Counted from the first letter of the stretch, positions 1 to 8,733 are shown. The stretch is 44,034 nucleotides of DNA from Planctomycetota bacterium (GCA_016209705.1 JACQVR010000017.1:1-44034); one strand, 5' to 3'. Numbers and translations: made by a program. Notes: a model not told the origin generated them from the sequence alone.

Positions 1-741
1 CATCTTCTTCTTGCCGCGGAGGATCTCGATCCTCGCTTTCCCGCCGGCGCCGATTTCCTCAATGATGTCCCGAAGGTCTTCGAAGCCGGGGGTCTTCTCG
101 CCGTTGACGGCCACGATGACGTCATCTTCTTCCAGCCCGGCCTCTTCGGCCGCGGAATCCTCGATGACCTGCCCGATGCGCACCCCTTCGGTTTCTTCTT
201 CTTCTTCGTCATCGCCGCCTTGCGCCATTTGAATCCCCAGGAAGCCCTGCTCCTTGGATTTGGCCTTGTATTCCCCCGACGATGCGACTTTCCCATCTTC
301 GCCGACCGTCACGCTATAGAGCTTTCCATCCTTGAAGACTCTCACTTCCGCCTGCGCTTCCTTGCCCTTCAAGGTGATCTCGGCCCACACGGCCTTCCCC
401 TCGACCTTCTTGAGCGCCGCGGCGATCGCGTCCTTCAGGCTGGTCTTGGTCGCTTTGGCGAGCTTGGATGGGTTCTTTTTGTGATCTTCCTTGTCGCTCA
501 CTTTGCCTTCCTGGGCATCCAGACCGAGGAGTAGGGTCTTGTTGCCCTTGGCTACCGCGACGGAGAACACTACCTTCTTGCCGTCCTTTTCGAGTTCCGC
601 CTGTAGAGGGATTCCGTCCTTCGCTTCCTCCTGCGCCTTATCGATGGCCTCGGAAAGCGTCAACTTCGCTTCCTTCAGGAGCTTGTCGTAATCCGGACCC
701 GCCAGAGTGAAGACGAACAACGCCGCCAGGAGCGCTTTCAT
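1..741 (-). CDS. Exported PepSY-like/PDZ protein (3' end off window)
   Basis: The reading frame is open from the ATG at 741 to the window edge (247 codons, no stop), so the C-terminus is missing. The product starts with a short hydrophobic signal (MKALLAALFVFTLAGP), followed by two repeated segments of PepSY character. Both share a pattern of an amphipathic helix (TLSEAIDKAQ and SLKDAIAAAL) and then strands ending near GKV. An acidic linker leads into a PDZ domain with the GFLGIQM carboxylate-loop region and the segment AGLEEDDVIVAVNGE. PDZ domains of this type usually bind C-termini in periplasmic proteases or scaffolds, but no protease domain is visible. An SD-like AAGGAAAGGA lies just upstream, directly after a T-tract of a terminator-like hairpin. 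Function is unknown; export and PDZ assignment are fairly secure. Confidence 0.75.
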   Translation of the reverse strand, partial: MKALLAALFVFTLAGPDYDKLLKEAKLTLSEAIDKAQEEAKDGIPLQAELEKDGKKVVFSVAVAKGNKTLLLGLDAQEGKVSDKEDHKKNPSKLAKATKTSLKDAIAAALKKVEGKAVWAEITLKGKEAQAEVRVFKDGKLYSVTVGEDGKVASSGEYKAKSKEQGFLGIQMAQGGDDEEEEETEGVRIGQVIEDSAAEEAGLEEDDVIVAVNGEKTPGFEDLRDIIEEIGAGGKARIEILRGKKKM

Positions 742-755
742 AAAATCCTTTCCTT

Positions 756-801
756 AAAAAAACACTGCGGAGTCTCGGTCCCAGGAGACCGCGGCTCCGC
801 A
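756..801 (-). terminator. Intrinsic terminator in the leader of the PDZ gene (possible attenuator)
   Basis: On the minus strand a long hairpin (arms about 787-801 and 766-780, one mismatch, CCAGGA region as loop) is followed after 3 nt by seven T (plus-strand A 756-762). It lies 15 nt upstream of the start codon at 741, and the only gene to its right runs the other way. Transcripts reaching it would therefore have to start between about 802 and 966. That placement suggests premature termination control, or a stop for transcription antisense to the WD40 promoter region. No leader peptide was recognised. Confidence 0.6.
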
Positions 802-966
802 TCGAATGGCGTTCCCGCCAAGAACGGGGTCTCGGGTTTCCGCGATTTCCTGGAACCGTTCTCGAACGGCTTTTCCGGGCGCATATATTTACGGATATGG
901 GCCTCGAGATGATGGATCGGACGGCGTGCGGCCGGTATTATTTCGTGGAATCGATGGGAGCAGGCA

Positions 967-2895
967 ATGACGCATTGGCCCGTCCCCGCAGTTCCCGCCC
1001 GACGGACGGTTGTGCTTACGCTGTTCGGCGCCGTGATCTGGATGATGCCGTCTTTTCCCCAGGATACCGCAACGAAGGACAGGTTGGGAGATCCCCTTCC
1101 GAAGGGAGCGGTCGCGCGGCTCGGCACGGCGCGCTGGAGAATGGGGGGATCCGTCTTGAGCGTGGCGTTCAGTCCCGATGGGAAGTACGCGCTCTCGGGC
1201 GGGGATGACAAGGTGTTGGCCCTGTGGGAAACGGATACCGGAAAACGGGTGCGCTCGTTCGAGGGACTTACCGGCAGCGTGCTTTCTGTCGCCATCAGCC
1301 CGGACGGCAAGCTCGCGCTCTCGGGTAGCTATGACAAGACGTTGGCGCTGTGGGAAATAGGAACCGGGAAGCGGCGGCGCACGTTCGACGAGTGCGACGA
1401 GATCGTGTCCTCCGTCGCGTTCAGTCCGGACGGAAAACATGCGCTTTCGGGAAGTTACGACAAGACGCTGGCGCTGTGGGACGTGGAGACCGGAAAGCGG
1501 GTGCACGAGTTCGACGGGCATGTTGACAGCGTGCTTTCCGTCGCCATCAGCCCGGACGGCAAGCTCGCGCTCTCGGGAGGCGGGAATATCCTTGGAGCGC
1601 CGGTCGGGCACGTGAGCGTGTGGGACATGGAGACCGGGAAGCGCCTGCGCACGTTCGAGGGAGTGGCCGGCATCGTGATGTCCGTGGCGTTCAGTCCGGA
1701 CGGGAAGACCGCGCTGTCGGGAAGCGACGACAAGACGCTGGCGTTGTGGGAGGTGCAGACCGGAAAGCGCCTGCACACGTTCGAGGGACATGACGGTTTC
1801 GTGACGTCCGTGGCGTTCAGTCCGGACGGCAAGACCGCGCTGTCGGGAAGCGACGACAAGACGCTGGCGTTGTGGGAGGTGCAGACCGGAAAGCGCCTGC
1901 GCACGTTCGAGGGTCATACGCGCCGCGTGAGGTCCGTGGCGTTCAGTCCGGACGGCAGATACGCGCTTTCAGGAAGTGACGACAACACGCTGGCGCTGTG
2001 GGAGGTGGAGACCGGAAGGCGCCTGCGTCCGTTCGAGGGATACGACAGGCCTGTGAGGTCTGTCGCATTCAGTCCGGACGGAATGCGGGCGCTATTGGGA
2101 AGCGATGATCCGATCATGACCCTCTGGGAGGTACGAACCGGAAAGCGCCTGCGCGTGTTTGAGGGCCATGCGGCCGGTGTGGCTTCCGTGGCGTTCAGTC
2201 CGGACGGCAAGACCGCGCTTTCAGGAAGCGACGACAAGACGCTGGCGCTGTGGGAGGTGGAGACCGGAGAGCGCGTCCGCCTGTTCGAGGGCCACACCGG
2301 CAGCGTCACTTTCGTAGCGATCAGCCCCGATGGAAAACGCGCCCTGTCCGGGAGCTGGGACCGGTCCGTGTCCCTGTGGGAGTTGGAGACCGGAAGCCGA
2401 CTGCGCACGTTGGAGGGACACGGCAGCTTCGTGACGTCCGTCGCGTTCGACCCTACCGGGAAATACGCGCTCTCCGGAGGTTGGGATCGGACGGTGGCCT
2501 TGTGGAATCTCGAGACGGGGAAGCGCGTGCGCACCTTCGACGGACACGAGGGCGGCGTGAGGTCCGTGGCGTTCAGTCCGGACGGCAGGTACGCGCTTTC
2601 AGGAAGCGACGACAAGACGCTGGCGCTGTGGGAGGTAGAGACCGGGAAGCGCGTGGGCCTCTTTGAGGGACATACGGGCGGGGCGAGATCCGTGGCGTTC
2701 AGTCCGGACGGCAAGCACGCCCTTTCGGGAAGCGACGACAGGATGCTTATGCTGTGGGAGGTGGAAACAAGGAAGCGCCTGCGCTCGTTCGAGGGACATC
2801 AAGATTCAGTATATTCCGTCGCCTTCAGCGCCGACGGTCGAAGGATCATCTCGGGGTCCGCGGATACGACCGCCTTGATCTGGCTGTTGCCTTGA
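967..2895 (+). CDS. Exported WD40 protein with 14 repeats (two predicted 7-blade propellers)
   Basis: This 642-residue protein has an N-terminal hydrophobic stretch (about residues 13-27), a short linker with GAVARLGT, then 14 consecutive WD40 repeats of about 42 residues from residue 59 to the end. The repeat consensus is VxSVAFSPDGK-ALSGSDDKTLALWEVETGKRLRxFEGH. Fourteen repeats fit two seven-bladed beta-propellers. Repeat 4 carries an insertion (GGGNILGAPVGH). Such propellers are protein-interaction scaffolds; no enzymatic domain is attached. A close paralogue with the same N-terminal GAVARLGT motif lies at 24653-26620. The start is not certain because no strong SD precedes 967. Partner and role are unknown. 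Confidence 0.85.
   Translation: MTHWPVPAVPARRTVVLTLFGAVIWMMPSFPQDTATKDRLGDPLPKGAVARLGTARWRMGGSVLSVAFSPDGKYALSGGDDKVLALWETDTGKRVRSFEGLTGSVLSVAISPDGKLALSGSYDKTLALWEIGTGKRRRTFDECDEIVSSVAFSPDGKHALSGSYDKTLALWDVETGKRVHEFDGHVDSVLSVAISPDGKLALSGGGNILGAPVGHVSVWDMETGKRLRTFEGVAGIVMSVAFSPDGKTALSGSDDKTLALWEVQTGKRLHTFEGHDGFVTSVAFSPDGKTALSGSDDKTLALWEVQTGKRLRTFEGHTRRVRSVAFSPDGRYALSGSDDNTLALWEVETGRRLRPFEGYDRPVRSVAFSPDGMRALLGSDDPIMTLWEVRTGKRLRVFEGHAAGVASVAFSPDGKTALSGSDDKTLALWEVETGERVRLFEGHTGSVTFVAISPDGKRALSGSWDRSVSLWELETGSRLRTLEGHGSFVTSVAFDPTGKYALSGGWDRTVALWNLETGKRVRTFDGHEGGVRSVAFSPDGRYALSGSDDKTLALWEVETGKRVGLFEGHTGGARSVAFSPDGKHALSGSDDRMLMLWEVETRKRLRSFEGHQDSVYSVAFSADGRRIISGSADTTALIWLLP
1141..2892 (+). repeat. 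Tandem ~126-bp repeats encoding WD40 blades
   Basis: Fourteen head-to-tail units of about 126 bp. Several units (for example around 1681-1905) are nearly identical at DNA level, with long shared stretches such as the one encoding TALSGSDDKTLALWEVQTGKR. That degree of DNA identity, not only protein identity, points to recent unit duplication or gene conversion. Confidence 0.9.
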
Positions 2896-2946
2896 GCAAG
2901 GCGTCGGAAGATGCGTGGAGATCGAGTCTTCTTATCTCCCTATCCC

Positions 2947-3852
2947 CTACTCCTTCTTCTTGGCCTGCTTCTCGTCGAGGGCTTTCAGGAGGTCGGCGGC
3001 CTTCTTCCCGCAGTCGAGGGCGATGAATTCGCCGCTCAGGAGCTGCAGCCGTTCGCGGGCATTCTCCTCTTCCGACACTTCCAAGTAGGCTTGCGCCTCC
3101 TGGAGCAGGCGATCCCCAATCCGGCGGATTTGATCCAGCTTTTCCTCCGCCGCCTTCGTGAGGGTCGCGAAGGGACCGTGCTTCGCCTGCGTGAGCTTGT
3201 CGACGGCCACTTTCCAGCGCCGTTCCGTCATGGCGGCTTCTCCCTCTTCCAGCGGGAGTCCTTGCACTTCATATTCGGCACGGGAGCGCTGCTGGCCCGG
3301 AGTGGCTTCGACGGCCCGATGCAGATCTTTGATGATCTGTTTGCAGTACACCTTCAAGCTGCCTTCCCGCACGTCGCTGCCGCCGCGACGGAACATCTCT
3401 TTTCCCGCGGGATCACACCAGATGACCGTGGGAATTTCGAAGAAGCCGCTGGTGAGGAACTTCAAGCCGACGGCGGATGCCCGCTCGTGGTCGTCGCACG
3501 TCAGGTTGCGGTAGACCTTGCAGCGGCTGACGCGCCGCCCGTTGACGACGGTCTCCAGGGACCCGTGCTCTCTTCCCGCCACCGATGCCACGGCGACCAC
3601 GCCGGCGCTGGCTTCGATCAACTCGTCATTGGGTATGATGGAAGACTCCACCATTTTTCGGCGCGGTCAGCCGGTGTTGGAGACCACCATGAGCATGAGG
3701 GGCACATTGCGCGCGCTCGCCTCGCGCACCGCCGCCTCCCACGACGTGGCCCAGAGGATGTGGGAGCGTTCGGCTTCGCGGGGAGCCTCTCCGCTCTCCT
3801 GGGCGGAGCACATCGTCGTCGCCACGGCGAGCAGCGCCAGAGCCTTCTGCAT
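2947..3852 (-). CDS. Exported thioredoxin-like selenoprotein, Sec62 (U-x-x-R), in-frame TGA at 3667-3669
   Basis: Two adjacent open frames on the minus strand (3852-3670 and 3666-2947) are in the same frame and separated only by TGA. Joined, they give a 301-residue protein with signal peptide (residues 1-17) and a thioredoxin-like fold. The TGA is codon 62 in VVSNTG-U-PRRKM, which aligns position by position with FTSDG-U-PPCGM of the second selenoprotein (32406-33203), and with the N-terminal Cys of CxxC in ordinary thioredoxins. The cis-Pro loop is visible at residues 140-143 (IPTV). The usual resolving Cys is Arg here, so the active site is U-x-x-R. The C-terminal half (after about residue 180) is helical and charged. 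SD GAGGG lies 5 nt before the ATG. A hairpin follows the TGA at a distance suited to a bacterial SECIS. A nonsense mutation is the alternative, but the codon position and the frame kept open for 239 further codons argue against it. Confidence 0.8.
3635..3654 (-). promoter_or_regulatory. Putative bacterial SECIS hairpin for Sec62
   Basis: Minus-strand stem of 7 bp (3654-3648 with 3641-3635, one G-U pair) and a six-base loop AGUCUU at 3647-3642. G is the second loop base and the loop begins 19 nt after the UGA (3667). This fits the known bacterial SECIS pattern: a small apical loop with G in the first two positions at roughly 16-37 nt from UGA. SelB binding is inferred, not shown. Confidence 0.65.
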
Positions 3853-3887
3853 TCGACCCTCGCTTTCAGACGCGTATAGAGACTACG

Positions 3888-3957
3888 TGCTCGAATTCAT
3901 AAGTCCGTGCGGTCCCTGCAAAGCAGGAAACCGCGCACGGACTTATGAATTCGAGCA
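3888..3957. repeat. Perfect 24-bp inverted repeat with nested inner hairpin
   Basis: Arms 3888-3911 and 3934-3957 are exact reverse complements (24 bp, each containing GAATTC). Inside the 22-nt spacer, CCTGC (3915-3919) and GCAGG (3923-3927) form a second stem. There is no T-tract, so it is not a typical intrinsic terminator. It lies between the toroid gene (ending at 4239) and the selenoprotein gene (starting at 3852), both on the minus strand. It could be a processing signal, a protein-binding palindrome or a small mobile palindromic element. A partly similar stretch (TTCGAATTCATGAGC, then TGCGG) occurs at 13589-13611. Confidence 0.85.
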
Positions 3958-4238
3958 TTAAGATCAGCTATGATACATACGCAAATTTATATCTGTGTGT
4001 TGGCATTCCGCGGCGCCGCGGCTCACTGGCCATAAATCGCTCGATCAAGGCTCGCTTGATCCGGCGTTCAGTATCCCCTCCAAGATCTCGACGGCACCGC
4101 CATCCCCCAGCCTTGGGATACCTCCGCCTTGAGGATCGGCCGGCAGCGCTCCTCAGGATTCACAGTTCTTGGGAGTTGTGAGGCGGCTCAGCACCGTCGC
4201 AGGCACGCCACATCTTCATTGGATTGAGACATGAACAT
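3958..4238. other. Structured non-coding interval with further inverted repeats
   Basis: No convincing gene. It holds a 14-bp palindrome CCGCGGCGCCGCGG (4009-4022), GATCAAG/CTTGATC arms (4043-4049 and 4055-4061, 5-nt loop) and GTATCCC/GGGATAC arms (4071-4077 and 4115-4121). Together with the 24-bp repeat just upstream this makes four hairpins in about 235 bp, which would suit a structured RNA or a decayed repeat element. Confidence 0.5.
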
Positions 4239-5342
4239 TCATCGTTTCATGCCGGGATTGACCAGGAGTAACTTCCCCTTGCTTAGCTGGAGCACTGTCG
4301 CTCGGACGGCGGTCTCGAACAAGGCGCCACCGTGGGAGTGGCCTGAAGCCTTGTCGTTCCTCCCCAAGACGCATTCCCAATGGCCGTCGCTCTTTTGAGC
4401 GTTCAAATGATGTTCTCGAAAAGCCTCATCGTAAGTCTCCCAGTCCTTCTCTCCCAAGAGCGAGGAGGCGAGGGCGATAAAAAAGTGCTGAAAGGCGGGC
4501 GAGTGGCCGTTCTCGATGTGGCGCGAGAAGTTCTTCCGGTGGTACGCGGCCGCGGCGTCCCATAACGCGTGATCCCTCCGTCCCAGGTGCGCCAGGGCGA
4601 CGAGGACCCCCGCCGCCCGATCCGTGACGGAGGACCTCTCCTCGCCGTATTTGAAATTTCCGTTGCGGGTACTCACGGAGGAGATGTACTGCAAGGCTCT
4701 GTCGATGACGGAATCGCCGACCGGGATCCCCACCCGGCGAAGCAGGGCTAACGCCAGGAGGTTGCTGGTAACGGTAGGCAGATGGAGGTGTCGCTCGAGC
4801 CGGTACGTGTAGTCCCATCCCCCTGAGGGGGACTGACTTTTCGCGATGTGTTTGGCGACGGACTCCAGTTTCTCCTTGAGTTCGGGCGATCCCGTCTCGT
4901 GGTAAACCTGCGTCAGGAAATAGACGGCAAAGGGGGTTTCATTGGCGATGTGAGACTTCTTGGGCTCGCGGGTTCGCCCCGGGGGGACGAATGCCCCGCC
5001 GGCTTGGATGCTGCGGGTGAGGTACTCGACCGCCTTTTGAATGTTCTTGCGGTACTTCCCTTCCTGGATGCCGCTGCCTTCGGCGAGAAGGGCAAGTCCA
5101 CAAGCTCCCGTAAGCCCGATTTCCATCTTTCCATGCACGGTACTTAGATGTTTGAACTCGGAAGGGGGCGGCTCCCAGTGACCGTCCTCTTTTTGATTTT
5201 CAGCGAGGAACTCCAGAGCTTTGGGCGCGTCGGCGGAGCTTTCTGGAACCATTCCGGACTTTGGCGCGTCGTTGAGGGGGAAACCTGGGGTCTGGCCCAA
5301 AAGCACCGCCGCAACGATCCCCGCGGTTAGTTCTCGTGGCAT
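4239..5342 (-). CDS. Exported squalene-cyclase/prenyltransferase-like alpha/alpha-toroid protein
   Basis: The product (367 residues from the ATG at 5342) begins with a signal peptide (MPRELTAGIVAAVLLGQTPG). It carries repeated alpha-toroid motifs of the terpenoid cyclase/prenyltransferase type: ALEFLAENQKEDGHWE, AVEYLTRSIQAGGAF, IAKSQSPSGGWDYTYR, ALQYISSVSTRNGNFKYG and HHLNAQKSDGHWE. These QxxDGxW-like repeats mark the alpha/alpha-barrel fold. The catalytic DxDD of squalene-hopene cyclases is not seen, and the protein is much shorter than a cyclase, so it is probably a non-cyclase toroid domain protein. Such proteins are frequent in Planctomycetota. The frame extends upstream to 5447, but 5342 is preferred: it follows GGAAAGGAAG and gives the signal peptide. 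Function unknown. Confidence 0.75.
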   Translation of the reverse strand: MPRELTAGIVAAVLLGQTPGFPLNDAPKSGMVPESSADAPKALEFLAENQKEDGHWEPPPSEFKHLSTVHGKMEIGLTGACGLALLAEGSGIQEGKYRKNIQKAVEYLTRSIQAGGAFVPPGRTREPKKSHIANETPFAVYFLTQVYHETGSPELKEKLESVAKHIAKSQSPSGGWDYTYRLERHLHLPTVTSNLLALALLRRVGIPVGDSVIDRALQYISSVSTRNGNFKYGEERSSVTDRAAGVLVALAHLGRRDHALWDAAAAYHRKNFSRHIENGHSPAFQHFFIALASSLLGEKDWETYDEAFREHHLNAQKSDGHWECVLGRNDKASGHSHGGALFETAVRATVLQLSKGKLLLVNPGMKR

Positions 5343-5458
5343 GCTTCCTTTCCGGCGGGCGGGGTTCGAAGCCCCGCCCGCCCACTGGAATTTCGGATCG
5401 GCAATCTTCGATTGCCGAACCGGAATTCCATAAGCGAACGCCGTCAAGGCGCGAGCGT

Positions 5459-7438
5459 CTATTTCCCGAGATGAACGAACGCGCCGCCTGAAACCTCCGC
5501 CATCTTCTTGAAGAGCTTCAGCGATTTCTGCTGGATCGGGTCGGGGTTGTCGTCTCCCGTGTCCCCGAGGATGATCGTGTTTACCACGGTGCGCCGGATC
5601 GCGTGGATCTTCTTGAACTCCGCGAAGAACGCGCGGTCGTCGAAGTCGATCCCTCGGGTGAATTTGCCCGTGTTGTGATTTCCGTCCGTCATCAGGAAGA
5701 ACGTGTCGGCGCCGTTCACCATCGTCGCGTAGTTCCCTTTCTTGTCAAATTTGATGACTTCGGGTTTCTGGGGCTCGGCCACATACCGGAGGGCGCTTTC
5801 GAGCCCATCCCAGATGTTCGTGGCGTAATCCAGGCTCAACCGATCGATCTTCAGGATGCAGTCGAGCTTGTTGGCCCAGGTGGCCTGCACCAGCATCGGC
5901 TTCCAGTTCGTGGAGTTGCCCGCGAACGTGACCACCGCAAAATACACCTGCGGATCGAGGTTATAGATCGTGCCGATGAATTCCCGTTTCAAGGCGTCGA
6001 TCCGTTTCTCGATCTTCCGTTCGTCCCACTTCTTCTTGATCCCGCCCGCCCTCCTCTTCAAGCCGTCGTCCGGAGTCGGAGGAGCCTTCTCATCCCGCTT
6101 TTCATCGCCGGAAGGGGTGCCGTGACTTTGAGGAGGCGGGTCGTCCTTCTTGGGAATTTCGACGGTGCACGGCAACTCCATCGACAGCGTGCGGTCCAGA
6201 ATGAACACGATTCGGGTTGACTTCGTCTTGAGTCCGAAGAAATCCGTGGGCACCGCCCCGGTCCCTCCCCCTTCGCTGGGCCGCTTGCCCGACCTCCGCT
6301 CGGCCAGCGCGCTTTTCCACCAGTTGGGATCGTCGCTCCGGGGGTCTTTGACGCCGAGGATGGCGCCGAGAGCCGCCATGACCTCCACCCGCAGCCGCCC
6401 GTCGCCCGCCGTGTGGCCCTTGAGCGTCTCCAGAAGTGGATCCACGTGGCTCACGTGCCGGTCGGACGTCACGGCGTGAAGGGCCGAGATGCGGACCTCC
6501 CACGGCTGCTTCGTATCCGCCGCCTTGTTCAGAAGCGCGAGCATGGTGGGTTCGACCGCCTCGCGGACCACCGCAAGCTCGTCCGTGCTCCGGAGAAACT
6601 TCCCGACGACATCATCGAGTTCGTCCACGCGTGGGGCGACTTTCTTCTTGGTCTCGTCATCCTTGATTCCGTTGCCGATCGCACGGATCTCCAGCATGCA
6701 ATTTTCGACGGCTTCCCGGTTGGTGAACCCCACCACGGCGTCTTCGAGCAGCGCCGCAACGGTTTCGCAGCGCTTCTTGAGAAGGGCCGCCGGCTGCTCT
6801 TCCAGACCCTGGCCGGCCGCCTCGAGAAGCTTGGCGGCTTTCGTCGCGGCGGTGCCGGCCGCCTGGAGGAGATCCTCTACCCTCTCCGACAGGTCCGATT
6901 TCAACTGTTCACGGAGTCCGTCCACGGCGCCGAGCAGGAGCCGGGGATCGTTCTCGTCGAGCATTTCGACAAGGACCTTCGTCACCTCCGGCTTGTGCTC
7001 GCCACTTTGGTAGCCCAGCGAACGGCACACGCTGAATCGGATGCGGGGGTTCAAGCGGGCGTTGCGGGCCATCGAGATCAGGTAGGAGACGGCTTTCTTG
7101 CTGGTGACCTTGCGAAGGGTGATTTCGCAGGCCTCGATCACGAGGCCGTCGATCTCGTCTTCATTCCTCCCGTCCGGCGTATCGTGCCGGAACTCCTCCA
7201 GCAGAACCCCAACGACCAGTGCCACGGTGTCATGGTCGCGCTTGTCGTAGGTGGAATCCCCGAGGCCGAGGATGGCGTTGCTGAACGCGCGAGGCTCCTT
7301 GTCGCGCTTTTGCTTCGTCACGGCGAACTTCTGGACGGCCATTTGCCAGGCCCCCTCGTCGCCGGGACCGGACTGGGCCGCGTCCGCGAATAGAGCGGCC
7401 GCCATGATCACCGCCAGAACGAGGGGTCTCTGGTTCAT
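5459..7438 (-). CDS. Exported HEAT-repeat and von Willebrand factor A domain protein
   Basis: A 659-residue protein from the ATG at 7438 (a longer frame to 7570 lacks a signal). It has a signal peptide (MNQRPLVLAVIMAAALFADA), a long helical HEAT/ARM-like region to about residue 390, a charged proline-rich linker, and a C-terminal VWA domain. The domain opens with RIVFILDRTLSM, a MIDAS-like DxTxS in place of DxSxS, and continues with YFAVVTFAGNSTNWKPM and FFLMTDGNHNTG. VWA domains bind metal-coordinated protein ligands. The gene is 116 nt upstream of the toroid gene on the same strand and may be co-transcribed with it. The specific partner is unknown. Domain assignment is strong for VWA, moderate for HEAT. 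Confidence 0.8.
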   Translation of the reverse strand: MNQRPLVLAVIMAAALFADAAQSGPGDEGAWQMAVQKFAVTKQKRDKEPRAFSNAILGLGDSTYDKRDHDTVALVVGVLLEEFRHDTPDGRNEDEIDGLVIEACEITLRKVTSKKAVSYLISMARNARLNPRIRFSVCRSLGYQSGEHKPEVTKVLVEMLDENDPRLLLGAVDGLREQLKSDLSERVEDLLQAAGTAATKAAKLLEAAGQGLEEQPAALLKKRCETVAALLEDAVVGFTNREAVENCMLEIRAIGNGIKDDETKKKVAPRVDELDDVVGKFLRSTDELAVVREAVEPTMLALLNKAADTKQPWEVRISALHAVTSDRHVSHVDPLLETLKGHTAGDGRLRVEVMAALGAILGVKDPRSDDPNWWKSALAERRSGKRPSEGGGTGAVPTDFFGLKTKSTRIVFILDRTLSMELPCTVEIPKKDDPPPQSHGTPSGDEKRDEKAPPTPDDGLKRRAGGIKKKWDERKIEKRIDALKREFIGTIYNLDPQVYFAVVTFAGNSTNWKPMLVQATWANKLDCILKIDRLSLDYATNIWDGLESALRYVAEPQKPEVIKFDKKGNYATMVNGADTFFLMTDGNHNTGKFTRGIDFDDRAFFAEFKKIHAIRRTVVNTIILGDTGDDNPDPIQQKSLKLFKKMAEVSGGAFVHLGK

Positions 7439-7626
7439 CCTTGCTCCACGGCCATAGCCCCATTCGTTTGGAAAATCTGATGGCGCCGCCCCCGGGCCGG
7501 ACTGGCTTCGCCGCTCATTCAATGGGCCATTATCGCCGCACCCTCCGCCGGGTTCAAGCCGCGTACCCATTCATAGGATCATGGGGTTCACGCCGGGCCA
7601 TAAGAGCCCATCCTCCCGAAATGGCG

Positions 7627-7671
7627 AATGATAAACCAGGTTAAGAACCTGTATCATTTCCATTATGGAAT
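7627..7671. promoter_or_regulatory. Inverted repeats in the divergent intergenic region
   Basis: Between the divergent VWA gene and the lipoprotein gene, AATGATA (7627-7633) pairs with TATCATT (7652-7658), enclosing CAGGTT (7637-7642) and AACCTG (7646-7651). An overlapping short palindrome TTCCAT/ATGGAA follows (about 7658-7670). No T-tract is present. These could be operator sites or a leader hairpin; no promoter hexamers could be assigned with confidence. Confidence 0.4.
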
Positions 7672-7730
7672 GGATAGAATCCTCTTCCGCTGGGGACGCA
7701 TGAAACCCTTCGCTGAACCAGGAGGATCAC

Positions 7731-8612
7731 ATGAGAAGGTCACTTCACTGCTTCGTGGTCTGGGCCACGGGCGTAGCTCTCATGGGGGGGTGCGGCGGCG
7801 ACAGCGGCGGAGGCGGCGGCCTCGGGACCGCAACGGCGACCGATGGCAACCAGGTTTTTCTGGTTCAGCAGGCCTCGAATGCTGGCCGTGCGGTCGACAC
7901 GGCCACGCAAGTCGTCAACGATTCCATTCTTGGCGGCGTCGCCGGCGCATTGACTTCATCCGGGACGCCCAGCGCTTCCATGTCCATGTCCTTCACGGCT
8001 TCCTTCAGTTTCTCGTCTCAATTGGATCTGACTCTCGACCTGGACGCGGAGAACGGGGCCGGAGAGGATCGCTTCCCCAACGCTTCGGGCGTGATCGAGG
8101 TGACGGCCGTCAGGACGGTCGATGGAACGATGGCGTCGGGCGAAGCCGTTCATGCCGTATCGGCCACCGCCGGAAGCGACCTGGTCTTCACCAACCCCGG
8201 GACAGGCGAGACCGCCACGATTCCAGAAGGATCCTCGTGGTCCTGGATGCTGACCATCACCTGGAGTCGGACGGATTCGATGAACTGCTCGATGCTCGCG
8301 ACCGCCGAAGTCACGGTCCAGATTGAAAATATGATCCTCGACAACGGGACCGACACCCTGACGGCGGACGTGGAGGGCTCGCGCACGATCAACCACACGC
8401 TGGATCGGACCGACGGCGAGTGGAGCCACACGCGGTCGATCGAGGGCCTGTTCACGATCACGTTGGACGACGGCGTCGCCGTGAACACCGTCGTGATCGA
8501 AATCCTGGGATTCAACGAGTACCTCGTCACGATCAACGGCGAGGAATTCGGCCCTTTGACGGCCGTGGAAGTTTGGGCGCTCTTCGAGACCGTCTTCGAG
8601 GCCTTCGAGTAA
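7731..8612 (+). CDS. Putative lipoprotein of unknown function
   Basis: A 293-residue product starting 6 nt after AGGAGG. The N-terminus is a lipoprotein signal with lipobox LMGGC (Cys near residue 22) followed by a Gly-rich tether. The mature part is rich in Thr, Ser and beta-strand-like alternation (for example SMSMSFTASFSFSSQLDL and SRTINHTLDR), suggesting a beta-sandwich on the cell surface or in the periplasm. I do not recognise a family. It is divergent from the VWA gene and appears to be a single-gene unit. Confidence 0.75.
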   Translation: MRRSLHCFVVWATGVALMGGCGGDSGGGGGLGTATATDGNQVFLVQQASNAGRAVDTATQVVNDSILGGVAGALTSSGTPSASMSMSFTASFSFSSQLDLTLDLDAENGAGEDRFPNASGVIEVTAVRTVDGTMASGEAVHAVSATAGSDLVFTNPGTGETATIPEGSSWSWMLTITWSRTDSMNCSMLATAEVTVQIENMILDNGTDTLTADVEGSRTINHTLDRTDGEWSHTRSIEGLFTITLDDGVAVNTVVIEILGFNEYLVTINGEEFGPLTAVEVWALFETVFEAFE

Positions 8613-8733
8613 CCGGAGCCGATCTCGTTGGGTCATTTTCGCGGCGGCCGCCAAAACGTTGAAACGCCATCAGATCCCCTTTTTGAGGTCTCTTGGCGAT
8701 TTGGCGCTTTGGCGGTTCGCATGTTGGCGATAA

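Noticed and set aside
889..1917. Antisense repeat-containing frames over the WD40 genes (also 24820-26268)
   Set aside because: They are reverse translations of the WD40 tandem repeats; their apparent periodicity comes from the sense repeats.
1141..2892. Tandem repeats considered as CRISPR array
   Set aside because: Units of about 126 bp are contiguous and coding, with no repeat/spacer alternation.
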